In this document: in pieces, positions 16,269 to 22,954 of the stretch
Layout: the number at the start of each line of letters is the position of its first letter
Numbering within the stretch: position 1 is the stretch's first letter
Assembly (NCBI RefSeq): GCF_000454545.1
Contig: NZ_CM002139.1
Span: forward strand, 4,072,937 to 4,095,890
Reading direction: 5' to 3'
Length of the DNA: 22,954 nucleotides
From: Xanthomonas cassavae CFBP 4642
GTDB taxonomy: Bacteria; Pseudomonadota; Gammaproteobacteria; Xanthomonadales; Xanthomonadaceae
The notes under the pieces: model-generated
Seen by the model: only the letters and a program-made list of their open reading frames with translations
Databases searched by the model: none
What the model was told of the DNA's origin: nothing
Translations under genes and position numbers: made by a program

Positions 16269-16324
16269 GGGGTTTGATGTTCAGTTTGAGCCTGCGTTAG
16301 GTATCAAACGAGGTATCAAACCCC
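16269..16324. promoter_or_regulatory. Direct and inverted repeats before the integrase gene
   Basis: AGGTATCAAAC occurs twice (16299-16309 and 16311-16321). GGGGTTTGAT (16269-16278) is the exact reverse complement of ATCAAACCCC (16315-16324). The cluster lies between the att site and the integrase start, where arm-type integrase sites or an autoregulatory operator would be expected. The function is inferred. Confidence 0.55.
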
Positions 16325-17767
16325 GTGCCGAAGCCTTATTTTTTGCGCCGCCCCGCTGGGCTCTATGTGCGCTTCTTCGTCCCGACGGACCTGCAAGCCC
16401 TCATTGGCTCGCGCTACCTTGTCCGTCCCGTTCGCTTGTCCCTTGGTGATGCTGCCCGTCTGGCCGTGGCACGAACTGCTGTGGCACTCTCGGAAGCATT
16501 CGGTCAGATGCGGCAGGGAGCGGGCATGCGGGACGATTTGCTGAGCCAGGCGCTGGCCGCGTTGCAAGGGAACGAAGCCCGCCCCTACACCATCAAGGTC
16601 GGTGGCGTGGAGCTCTCTGCCAACGGCGCTGAGGATCATGCTCGGCTGCTGGACGCACTGAAACACCTCCCTCTCCAGCAACTGGCTTCTGTGAAGAGCG
16701 CCGGACCGCTGCTGTCAGAGCGCGCCACCATCCACATCAGTGAAATGCGGCGCGTGGGGCGAAGCGCGAAAAACGTGCTTGATACCGAGCACAGCCTGGG
16801 TCTTTTTGTGGCGCTTGTCGGCGACAAACCGGTCGAGGACTACAAGACCGATGATGTCCGAAAGTTCCTGGATGCGCTTGAGCACTACCCCAGCAATGCC
16901 ACCAAGAAGGCAGTTTTCGCCGACCTCACCCCTGTCGAAATCCTGAGCAAGGCGCGGCAAGGTGGTCATGAACTGCTGAGCATGCGCACCAAGGAAAAGC
17001 ATCGGGATCGTATTGCCTCCTTCTTCAACGCCTTGGCTAACGAAGATCTGATCAGCAAGGCGCCTCACAAAGCCATCCTCAATCGTGCCAAGTCGCTCAC
17101 CGATGAGCCGAGTCGTGATCCGTTTAGCCAGGTTGAGCTCGAAGCGCTGCTTGAGCTGAATGCATTCACGTCTTGGGCCAAAAAGTATCCGCACCGATGG
17201 TTTGGCACGCTGTTGGGATTTGCGACCGGTGCTCGGGTCAATGAGGTCGCTCAGCTCTATGTTGAGGACATCGGCAAGGTCGGCAACTTTTGGGGCGTGC
17301 ATTTCAGAGCAGCCAAGCCCGACCAGCGCTTGAAGAACCCCCACTCTTCCCGCTTTGTGCCCCTGCCCACATCTCTGATCGATGCAGGATTTTTGGTCTA
17401 TGTGGATGAGGTCAAGCGCGCAGGCTTTGATCGGCTGTTCCCGCATTTGCCCTACAACGCCGAAAATGGCTACGGCGACGCGCTGGGTGATCAGTTCCGG
17501 GCCTATGCGATCAAGCGAGGGTTAACCCAACGGCTCAAAAGCTTTCATTGCTTCCGGCACACCTTGTCCAACTCGCTGGTCAATGAGCACGGCATCTCGC
17601 TTCCGATTTCCCAACAAATCACCGGCCACGAGCTGACGCTTCCGCCAGGCTTGAAGCACTACGTTGATCCGCCCTCTGTCCCCGCTCGCTTTTCAGCTAT
17701 AGAGCAGTTTGGCCCTCCACTTTCCCTACCCGCTTACACGCCAGGGCAATTTGATCGCGCGTCCTGA
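16325..17767 (+). CDS. Site-specific tyrosine recombinase (integrase)
   Basis: The protein has 480 residues. Its N-terminal arm (PYFLRRPAGLYVRFFVPTDL) resembles the DUF6538-type start of many integrases in genomic islands. A SAM-like core-binding domain lies at about 130-260 and the catalytic domain at about 265-460. The catalytic set is visible: Arg304 (GARVNEVAQL), Lys337, His408-x-x-Arg411 (FHCFRHTL), His435 (TGHELT) and the nucleophile Tyr446 (LKHYVD). The start is GTG 16325, because the nearest upstream in-frame ATG (16277) meets a stop. The stop TGA (17765-17767) lies inside the terminal repeat of the following IS, so the natural C-terminus is lost, although all catalytic residues remain. 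The position just after ssrA indicates that it integrates there. Confidence 0.92.
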   Translation: MPKPYFLRRPAGLYVRFFVPTDLQALIGSRYLVRPVRLSLGDAARLAVARTAVALSEAFGQMRQGAGMRDDLLSQALAALQGNEARPYTIKVGGVELSANGAEDHARLLDALKHLPLQQLASVKSAGPLLSERATIHISEMRRVGRSAKNVLDTEHSLGLFVALVGDKPVEDYKTDDVRKFLDALEHYPSNATKKAVFADLTPVEILSKARQGGHELLSMRTKEKHRDRIASFFNALANEDLISKAPHKAILNRAKSLTDEPSRDPFSQVELEALLELNAFTSWAKKYPHRWFGTLLGFATGARVNEVAQLYVEDIGKVGNFWGVHFRAAKPDQRLKNPHSSRFVPLPTSLIDAGFLVYVDEVKRAGFDRLFPHLPYNAENGYGDALGDQFRAYAIKRGLTQRLKSFHCFRHTLSNSLVNEHGISLPISQQITGHELTLPPGLKHYVDPPSVPARFSAIEQFGPPLSLPAYTPGQFDRAS

Positions 17768-18834
17768 TTAGCCCCGACTCTCAGCCATGAAAATTGCTCG
17801 CTGCACGTAAAACCGGCTCTGGGCATGGTGTGGATTGCATCATGGCCGTGGCAAGTCGTGGCAGCATCTCGCGCAAGCGGAATCGACGATTAAAACGATA
17901 GGCCGCTTCTCCCAGGTAACGCCTTGCGTATTTGCCTTGCGCGATGGCGTGATACACGCCACTGATGGCGCGTTTGAGATTGCCCAGCACCACGTTGAGC
18001 CAACGTGCACCGGCCGTTTCGGTCGCGGCACGACCACCGCCAGTGTCCAGCGTGGTGTGCGCGTGGCCGGCGTCTTCTAGCCGGCGGAAGCAGGCCAGCC
18101 CATCGGTGTAGACCTCGCATTCGGGCGCCAAGCGACGGGCAATCCAGTCCTGCAGCGAGGTGTTGTCGAAGCTGCGCACCGGCTCGATCACCACAAAGCG
18201 CGGCGCGGTGAAGGTGGCATCGGTCTGCACCGCAATCAGGAACGCTTGTTTGTTCTCCGATCCGCGTCCGGCCTTGCCACCGTTACGCTCGCCGCCGAGA
18301 TAGGCATCGTCGATCTGCACGAAACCCGCCAGTTTCCGCATGGATTCGCGCTCGGCCATAACCTGCATGATCTTGTGTTTCATCCGCCAGGCCGTCTTGT
18401 AGTTGACGCCCAGATGCCGCATCAACTCCAGCGCGGCCATGTTGGTTTTGGTCGAGGTCAGCAGGTGCAACGCCAGCATCCAGGTGCGCAGCGGCAGCTT
18501 GGTGCCTTCGAACATCGTGCCTGCAATCAGGCTGGTCTGATGCCGGCACGCGCTGCATTGGTAGTAGATCGCAGCACCCCGCTTGAAACGCGAGCGCACG
18601 CGTCCGGCACAAACAGGGCAACGAAAGCCTTGCGGCCAGCGCCACTTGTAAAGCGCGCGATAGCACTTGGCTTCGGTGCCGTAGGACGCGAAGAACTCAG
18701 GCATCGACAATCCCGCTTGGAACTGCACGGCATTGATACTCATCACGCCACCTCGTTGGCTTCAGGTGACAGCAGCATCCACCCAGCGCGGCGCAGATCC
18801 TGCGACAGGCGGCTGATGGTCAGGGCTAATCAGG
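17763..18834 (-). mobile_element. IS1595-family insertion sequence, copy 2 (1072 bp), no matching target duplication
   Basis: Length and termini are the same as in copy 1 and the orientation is reversed. The outer 8 bp are TCGCGCGT on the left (17755-17762) and AACTTTAA on the right (18835-18842), which do not match. A simple insertion should show a duplication, so one flank has probably been exchanged by recombination between IS copies or by an adjacent deletion. The left end cuts the integrase C-terminus; the right end lies 16 bp from the stop of the OLD-family gene. Confidence 0.92.
17781..18746 (-). CDS. IS1595-family transposase, copy 2
   Basis: This is a 321-residue protein identical to the transposase encoded at 573-1538, with the same zinc-ribbon and DDN-K core. 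It is intact, with the same leader and ribosome-binding region inside the element. Confidence 0.93.
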   Translation of the reverse strand: MMSINAVQFQAGLSMPEFFASYGTEAKCYRALYKWRWPQGFRCPVCAGRVRSRFKRGAAIYYQCSACRHQTSLIAGTMFEGTKLPLRTWMLALHLLTSTKTNMAALELMRHLGVNYKTAWRMKHKIMQVMAERESMRKLAGFVQIDDAYLGGERNGGKAGRGSENKQAFLIAVQTDATFTAPRFVVIEPVRSFDNTSLQDWIARRLAPECEVYTDGLACFRRLEDAGHAHTTLDTGGGRAATETAGARWLNVVLGNLKRAISGVYHAIAQGKYARRYLGEAAYRFNRRFRLREMLPRLATAMMQSTPCPEPVLRAASNFHG

Positions 18835-18850
18835 AACTTTAAAGCGTTTC

Positions 18851-20719
18851 TCATGAGGTCAGCTGCGTGATCGCGCTTGCCAGGTATTTAGGGACATTGA
18901 ACACCTGTCCATCTTTGCGCAGCGCCTCAGCAAGTGCATGGGCATATTCGCCCTTTCGAACGTCCTTGAAGATAGCCTGGATAGCCAATGATCGTTCAGC
19001 GCCAACCAGTTTCATAGCGGCATCCCACTTCTCCGCAGAGCGCGGGTGAAGTTGGCAATATATTTTTGCCATCAGCTCGCCGTTTTCTGCTTCAAGCAAC
19101 GCAGGTTCAAAGGAATAGTCATTGATCTCTACATCAAGAAGATCTCTACTTTTAAGGAACGCAGCAGTCTTGTAGAGCTCGTCTCTACGTGCTTGGCCAG
19201 GCGTCAAAGATTGGCCTTGAGCCTCACCTCTATCGCCATCCGTGATGACAACGACCCGATCAGCTATGCAAGCACCTGCGTATCGCGAGAGCAGAAGCTT
19301 GACGTAGGGCTGAAAATCTACGCCGTCAATTGGGACAAAAACAGCTGAGCGAAACAGCCTGAGCTTGTCAGGCTGATCTTTCAGCACAAACTTCTTGGCA
19401 ATCACTGGCAGAAGGAGCGCTTCTGCAATGCCTTCAACCAAAAGCACGCGCCCACCAAAGAGCATGGCGGACTTTGTCACGTCAAGGTAACGATCCACCT
19501 TGCGGCGCTCAACTGCGTCAAGCGAGATGCTCGCCAATGGTATGACCTGACTATGGCGACGGGGGCGCGATGCGGGGAGAACCGGGCTGGGCTCAATGTC
19601 ACTTAGAACCTCTGCGGGAACGCCCGCAAGCGAAGCCTCAGGCTCATCAACATCAATCTCTTGTTTGCCGCTGACTCGACCCTTAGGGCTGGCCGAGCGG
19701 AAAAATACAAGCTTGGCGCTATCAACCCACGCGGAAAGATTAGGGGAGTGCGTTGCCACCACAACTTGCAGCTCTCCGGCACAAGCGGTTCCAGCAAGCA
19801 GAGCACGCTCTCGCGACTTCTGCGTCTGATCATCGAGAAAGCTTAGAACTGCGGCCTGCAACTGAGGATGCAAATGTGCCTCTGGCTCCTCAACGAGGAA
19901 TATCGTGAGATCTGCCTCGCTCACTTTCTCGAGCTCAATGGCGATGGTTGCCATGTAGAGCAAGTTGGCATATCCATGGCCCGAATAGCGGAGATCCTCC
20001 GGCTCGATATCGTGATCGGCCATTCTGAATCTTAGGTCACGAGCAATGTCGAGGAGCTTTTCATCACTAGCAAAACCTAGCGAAGCACCTTGCTGGCGGA
20101 CCCCACCTGTCAGAGCTCCCAGGCTGACCCCAACTGCTGCACCAACCCTGTCGAGCACATCGGCATTGGTCTTCCTTTGGAGCGTCGTCGCCAACTGGTC
20201 GGGGCTCATCTCACCAAGGAAGTGCTTGAGCAGGCTATAAATGCGCGTGGAGTTGCCGGACGCCAAGGCGCGCTTTGCATCCCGCAGCGGAGGCAGGTAA
20301 ACATGCCTCACCATCTCGTGAGCCCCCTGCTCCGCTACACCACGATGCTGCCCCGCCCAGAACTGAGCGCGACCTGGAATGCGATCGCCCCTTTCCTCAT
20401 ACCGCAACCCAAAGGAACAACCCGAAATGTGTGGGTCAGTCGCGGCGGTGATCAGGCGTCCCTTCTGTCCCGGGCTGAGTCCGGTAAAACGGCCTTCGAT
20501 GTCAAAGCATCGCTCCGCACTACCAAAGCGCACATCTGACGGCTCACAGTAGATCTCACGACGACCACTCAGCGGTGGTGTAAGCAGGCGGATGCCGTCA
20601 ATCGCGTTGCTTTTGCCGCCGTTATTCTCACCAACAAAGACCGTCAGACCCTCGCAAAGTGGGATCTCGATTTCATTGAATGAACGGTAATTGCGCATCA
20701 ACAGCTTTTCTAGATACAT
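18851..20719 (-). CDS. OLD-family ATP-dependent nuclease (ABC ATPase plus TOPRIM)
   Basis: The 622-residue protein joins an SMC/RecF-like ATPase to a TOPRIM nuclease. Visible are the N-terminus MYLEKLLMRNYRSFNEIEIP, Walker A GENNGGKS (30-37), an SGHGYANLL signature-like segment (246-254), Walker B TIFLVEEPEAHLHP (272-285) and the switch His324 (VVATHSPNLSA). The TOPRIM part has the glutamate motif VLLVEGIAEALLLP (Glu429) and the metal-binding ITDGDRGE (Asp494, Asp496). OLD-family proteins include P2 Old and the GajA subunit of the Gabija phage-defence system. A GajB-like helicase would normally follow downstream, but here the IS comes directly after the stop. The start has GGAG about 8 nt upstream. 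A weak promoter (TTGCGC-N16-TATGCT, 20788 to 20761, minus strand) is possible. A defence role is inferred. Confidence 0.88.
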   Translation of the reverse strand: MYLEKLLMRNYRSFNEIEIPLCEGLTVFVGENNGGKSNAIDGIRLLTPPLSGRREIYCEPSDVRFGSAERCFDIEGRFTGLSPGQKGRLITAATDPHISGCSFGLRYEERGDRIPGRAQFWAGQHRGVAEQGAHEMVRHVYLPPLRDAKRALASGNSTRIYSLLKHFLGEMSPDQLATTLQRKTNADVLDRVGAAVGVSLGALTGGVRQQGASLGFASDEKLLDIARDLRFRMADHDIEPEDLRYSGHGYANLLYMATIAIELEKVSEADLTIFLVEEPEAHLHPQLQAAVLSFLDDQTQKSRERALLAGTACAGELQVVVATHSPNLSAWVDSAKLVFFRSASPKGRVSGKQEIDVDEPEASLAGVPAEVLSDIEPSPVLPASRPRRHSQVIPLASISLDAVERRKVDRYLDVTKSAMLFGGRVLLVEGIAEALLLPVIAKKFVLKDQPDKLRLFRSAVFVPIDGVDFQPYVKLLLSRYAGACIADRVVVITDGDRGEAQGQSLTPGQARRDELYKTAAFLKSRDLLDVEINDYSFEPALLEAENGELMAKIYCQLHPRSAEKWDAAMKLVGAERSLAIQAIFKDVRKGEYAHALAEALRKDGQVFNVPKYLASAITQLTS

Positions 20720-21102
20720 TCCCTCTCCCCTGGAAGGCCCGTCCCGTGAGCCTTAGGCGTAGCATATCGCTAAGCTAGAACAGCGCAAGTTGATGCCAGT
20801 AACGAGTAGTTTTCGCTTCGCTGCACCAGTCAACCCTGTTTCCGACCGGGTAAGCACCTGATGCAAAGGCAGAATGGACTCAATGTCTTACACGACTTTT
20901 GACTGAGTCGAAAAAGAGCCCCGCACGCGGGGCTCTTTTGTCGCTGACGTTGAAGCCTCAGTCTCGGCGCCGGGTGCCAATGGCGGGCGGCGTTGTTCCG
21001 ATCGTTTGGCGAGAACCTTTTGCGACAACCCTAGCTTCCAGCCAGATGCCTAGGCGCACCATCAGTTTGCTGCGCGGTCAATGGTCAGAAATATCTGAGC
21101 CG
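20720..21102. other. Intergenic gap between the relaxase and OLD-family genes
   Basis: This is a stretch of 383 bp without a convincing gene. It holds the leader of the OLD-family gene on the right-to-left strand, an inverted GACTCA/TGAGTC pair at 20877-20909 and a strong two-way terminator at 20912-20939. Short open frames here lack ribosome-binding sites or recognisable motifs. Confidence 0.6.
20912..20939 (-). terminator. Two-way rho-independent terminator after the relaxase gene
   Basis: AAAAGAGCCCCGC and GCGGGGCTCTTTT form a perfect 13-bp stem with a 2-nt AC gap that will open to a slightly larger loop. The A and T ends supply U-tracts in both directions. It lies about 165 bp after the relaxase stop on the minus strand and would insulate the OLD-family gene. 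Confidence 0.85.
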
Positions 21103-22746
21103 TCATAGACTCGGCTTCGGTGGCCGAAACTTCAACTCCCAATGCCCGGCATCACCTTCGGCCTGTGGTGGAAGCGCATCATCGCCAGATGCCTCAGGCG
21201 TCAGCACCTCGATCGGCTGTGGGGCAAAATTCTTCTCCAAGGCCTCAGCCGCTTCCACCATCGCCTTTCGAGCCCGCTTGATGCGCCATTGCTGGATGGC
21301 CTGGATGCGAGGAGAGACATGCACCTTGGCGCGAGCCAATTTTTGGCGAGCCCTTGCTGCCGCTTGCGTGTCACGGTTGTCCTCCTGCTCAGAAAGCTTG
21401 GCCTGCGCATCCAGCACGGCCATGCGCGCTTTATAGGGTCGCACCAACGTATGGGCATACTTACTGATTGAGCGAGCAAGCATCTCGGTGTCCTCAAACA
21501 AGAACGGCTTTGTGGCATAGCTGTCGACTCGCCGGCAGACCAGCGTCCCATACGCTTGCTGAAATTCCTGCTCAATCTGGATCCCTGGGATCTGCCGCAA
21601 TACTTCGAGAGACTGCTGCGCGACCTCCCGTTGCGCTTCGAGCCAGTCTTCGATGAGCTGAGCCTCCGCATTGAGCACCTCCGCGTCTTGTCGGCCAGAG
21701 GACCGAGCCAGACGCGTCACGCGACCAAGATGTCGGGTCTGACCGCTGTAAGGTGTGTAGAGTCCTGAACTTGGCGCTGGTGCCCGCGCCAAGCGCTCTT
21801 TGATCTGCCGCATCCGCTCTGCGCCTGACAACCGACCCTGCCCACCTGCTGTGCGCCCTTTCAATCCAGACTCTTTTGCATTGACACGATCCCGAAGCGC
21901 AGCCGCATGACTGTGAGACGGTGGCACCTCGTGCACAAAGCTCCCGCTTTTTTTCATGTGGTCCGCAACAACCTTTGAAAGCGCTAATGCCGCAGCTTGC
22001 CCCCCTGCACCCTTTACCTCTGCGGTGAACTTCGTTTTGCGCATCACCGCAACTTTGGCTTTGCCCAAGTGCTTACCAGGCCGGCGCGTGAGTTCGCGGG
22101 CACGTTCAAACTCTCCATTGCGCGCAGCTTCCTGGGCTTGTGCTCGGAGACTGCGATGATCGACACGAGCCGCGTTGCCGGCATTTTTCAAGTGCGCATT
22201 GATGACCGTTGCGATGTCTTTGCGGATTTGCCGCAGTGCTCTTGTGCCACCGCCTTGGCGTGCATCAAACTCAGCACAGGCGCGCTCTCCCAATCCTCCT
22301 GGGCCGACCTGTCGGGCTGACATCAGCAAATGCACATGATGATTGCGCTGATCGCCAAGCTTGCTTGGCGTGTGGACCGCCACCAGCACAGCGACGTGGA
22401 AGCGCTCGACGAGCAATTGACCCAGCGCCAAAGCGAGCACTCTTCTTTGGTGTGCATCAAGGCTGTGCGGAAGCGACACCTCGACTTCACGACAAACACG
22501 TGCGTTTTTGCGTGTCTCGGCCGCTTCGTTCGCGTTCCAAAAATACTGCGCATCGAAGCACCAAGACGGCGCTCCCTTCGGTGCGAGCATCTGATGGAAA
22601 TCCACACCGCCTCGGTGGGAATAATTGTGACCAAGCCCCGTGCTCATATCGAGCAGATCAAACCCTGCTCGGTAAGCCGCTGCTGCGACCGACGAGTCGC
22701 CGTTGCCTCGGCTAAAAGACTTCATTGTTGCGTGATAAATCGCCAT
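21103..22746 (-). CDS. MobA/MobL-family relaxase
   Basis: Relaxases nick DNA at oriT and lead it into a recipient cell. The 547-residue protein begins MAIYHATMKSFSRGNGDSSV and continues AAAAYRAGFDLLD, the MobA/MobL start with the probable catalytic Tyr at about residue 25. A histidine motif NHHVHLLMSARQ (about 135-146) gives the metal-binding HxH, preceded by VAVHTPS. The C-terminal half is charged and helical, without a recognisable primase or helicase. The open frame extends 66 codons upstream, but the ATG at 22746 has AGGAG (22755-22759) 8 nt before it and the conserved N-terminus. It lies upstream of the OLD-family gene on the same strand, separated by a terminator. Confidence 0.9.
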   Translation of the reverse strand: MAIYHATMKSFSRGNGDSSVAAAAYRAGFDLLDMSTGLGHNYSHRGGVDFHQMLAPKGAPSWCFDAQYFWNANEAAETRKNARVCREVEVSLPHSLDAHQRRVLALALGQLLVERFHVAVLVAVHTPSKLGDQRNHHVHLLMSARQVGPGGLGERACAEFDARQGGGTRALRQIRKDIATVINAHLKNAGNAARVDHRSLRAQAQEAARNGEFERARELTRRPGKHLGKAKVAVMRKTKFTAEVKGAGGQAAALALSKVVADHMKKSGSFVHEVPPSHSHAAALRDRVNAKESGLKGRTAGGQGRLSGAERMRQIKERLARAPAPSSGLYTPYSGQTRHLGRVTRLARSSGRQDAEVLNAEAQLIEDWLEAQREVAQQSLEVLRQIPGIQIEQEFQQAYGTLVCRRVDSYATKPFLFEDTEMLARSISKYAHTLVRPYKARMAVLDAQAKLSEQEDNRDTQAAARARQKLARAKVHVSPRIQAIQQWRIKRARKAMVEAAEALEKNFAPQPIEVLTPEASGDDALPPQAEGDAGHWELKFRPPKPSL

Positions 22747-22797
22747 TTGTGAAACTCCTGTTTGTGGAGCACACAAAGAAGCGGCATAACATCCCGT

Positions 22798-22820
22798 GTC
22801 GAGAGATAAGCGAACTCGAC
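22798..22820. other. Candidate oriT inverted repeat upstream of the relaxase
   Basis: GTCGAG (22798-22803) and CTCGAC (22815-22820) form an inverted repeat with an 11-nt spacer, 52 bp before the relaxase start. The region to the window edge also contains GCCG-TTTT-CGGC and runs of C and T. MobA/MobL-type oriT sites usually lie just upstream of the relaxase with a short inverted repeat beside the nick. No nic sequence is recognised with certainty. Confidence 0.35.
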
Positions 22821-22954
22821 AACAGGGAGACATGAATCTCGGGGTTTTTAAGGATGGTCTGATCAACGCAGCCGGAAAACGAAACACGCCACATCCGCCG
22901 CGCTGAGGGCGCTCAACCCCCCGGTTTTTTGCCGTTTTCGGCATGTTTTCGGGG

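Larger units (their letters stand above)
16218..22954. mobile_element. Integrative mobilizable element at ssrA (left part; far end outside the window)
   Basis: From the ssrA end onward the core synteny stops. The region holds a tyrosine integrase, an IS1595 copy, an OLD-family nuclease and a MobA/MobL-type relaxase with a possible oriT. No mating-pair or type IV secretion genes are seen, so the element, if complete elsewhere, would probably need a helper to transfer. Base composition and codon use are less GC-biased than in the core genes. The far attachment site is not in the window, so the size is unknown. Confidence 0.65.

Noticed and set aside
18851..20719. Calling a complete Gabija system
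   Set aside because: Only an OLD-family protein is present. No UvrD-like GajB is found next to it, so the evidence supports an OLD-family nuclease and no more.
20899..21108. Possible 69-codon gene on the plus strand after the OLD-family gene
   Set aside because: It starts before and reads through the strong terminator hairpin, has no ribosome-binding site and resembles nothing I know.
22747..22944. N-terminal extension of the relaxase by 66 codons
   Set aside because: The conserved MobA/MobL start MAIYHATMKS has its own AGGAG site; the extension is Arg/Pro/Cys-rich without family resemblance and overlaps the likely oriT.

Overview
The window looks like a Xanthomonas chromosome. The evidence is the high GC content, the conserved gammaproteobacterial block recN-hrcA-grpE-dnaK-dnaJ next to fur/bamE(omlA)/ratAB/smpB/ssrA, a tmRNA tag reading ANDDNYGSDFAIAA, IS1595-family insertion sequences of the kind common in Xanthomonas, and the GGGATTCG-type intergenic repeats. 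The assignment rests on recognition and was not tested by a search.

Left accessory region (1 to about 3336). The tail of an IS3-like transposase abuts a low-GC gene with a Sel1-like segment. That gene is split by a complete 1072-bp IS1595-family element with a perfect 8-bp target duplication. A small secreted protein follows, with two homopolymer-associated frame anomalies, then a strong terminator. Next is a P2-like baseplate J gene broken by a 13-bp tandem duplication; this prophage remnant ends against the 3' end of dnaJ.

Core region (3337 to 16217). On the minus strand hrcA, grpE, dnaK and dnaJ form the heat-shock chaperone cluster, with a near-perfect sigma-32 promoter in front of grpE. 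recN diverges from hrcA. recN and fur converge on a 79-bp tandem repeat that carries a 22-bp palindrome in each unit. fur and bamE diverge. ratA-ratB and smpB diverge from each other. Between smpB and the tmRNA gene ssrA lies a large minus-strand gene encoding an unusual fusion of an alpha/beta-hydrolase domain and a subtilisin-like (S8) protease, both with apparently complete catalytic residues.

Right accessory region (16218 to 22954). A tyrosine recombinase starts 107 bp after the ssrA CCA end. A second IS1595 copy follows in opposite orientation, its transposase identical in protein sequence to the first, but it has no matching target duplication. Then come a minus-strand OLD-family ATPase/TOPRIM nuclease and a MobA/MobL-type relaxase with a candidate oriT upstream. 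Integrase, relaxase and a probable defence gene at the 3' end of ssrA suggest an integrative mobilizable element. Its far end is outside the window, and the IS may mark an internal deletion.

Most noteworthy are the hydrolase-subtilisin fusion, the ssrA-integrated mobilizable element with IS-associated loss, the 79-bp palindromic tandem repeat, and several inactivating micro-events in the left flank.
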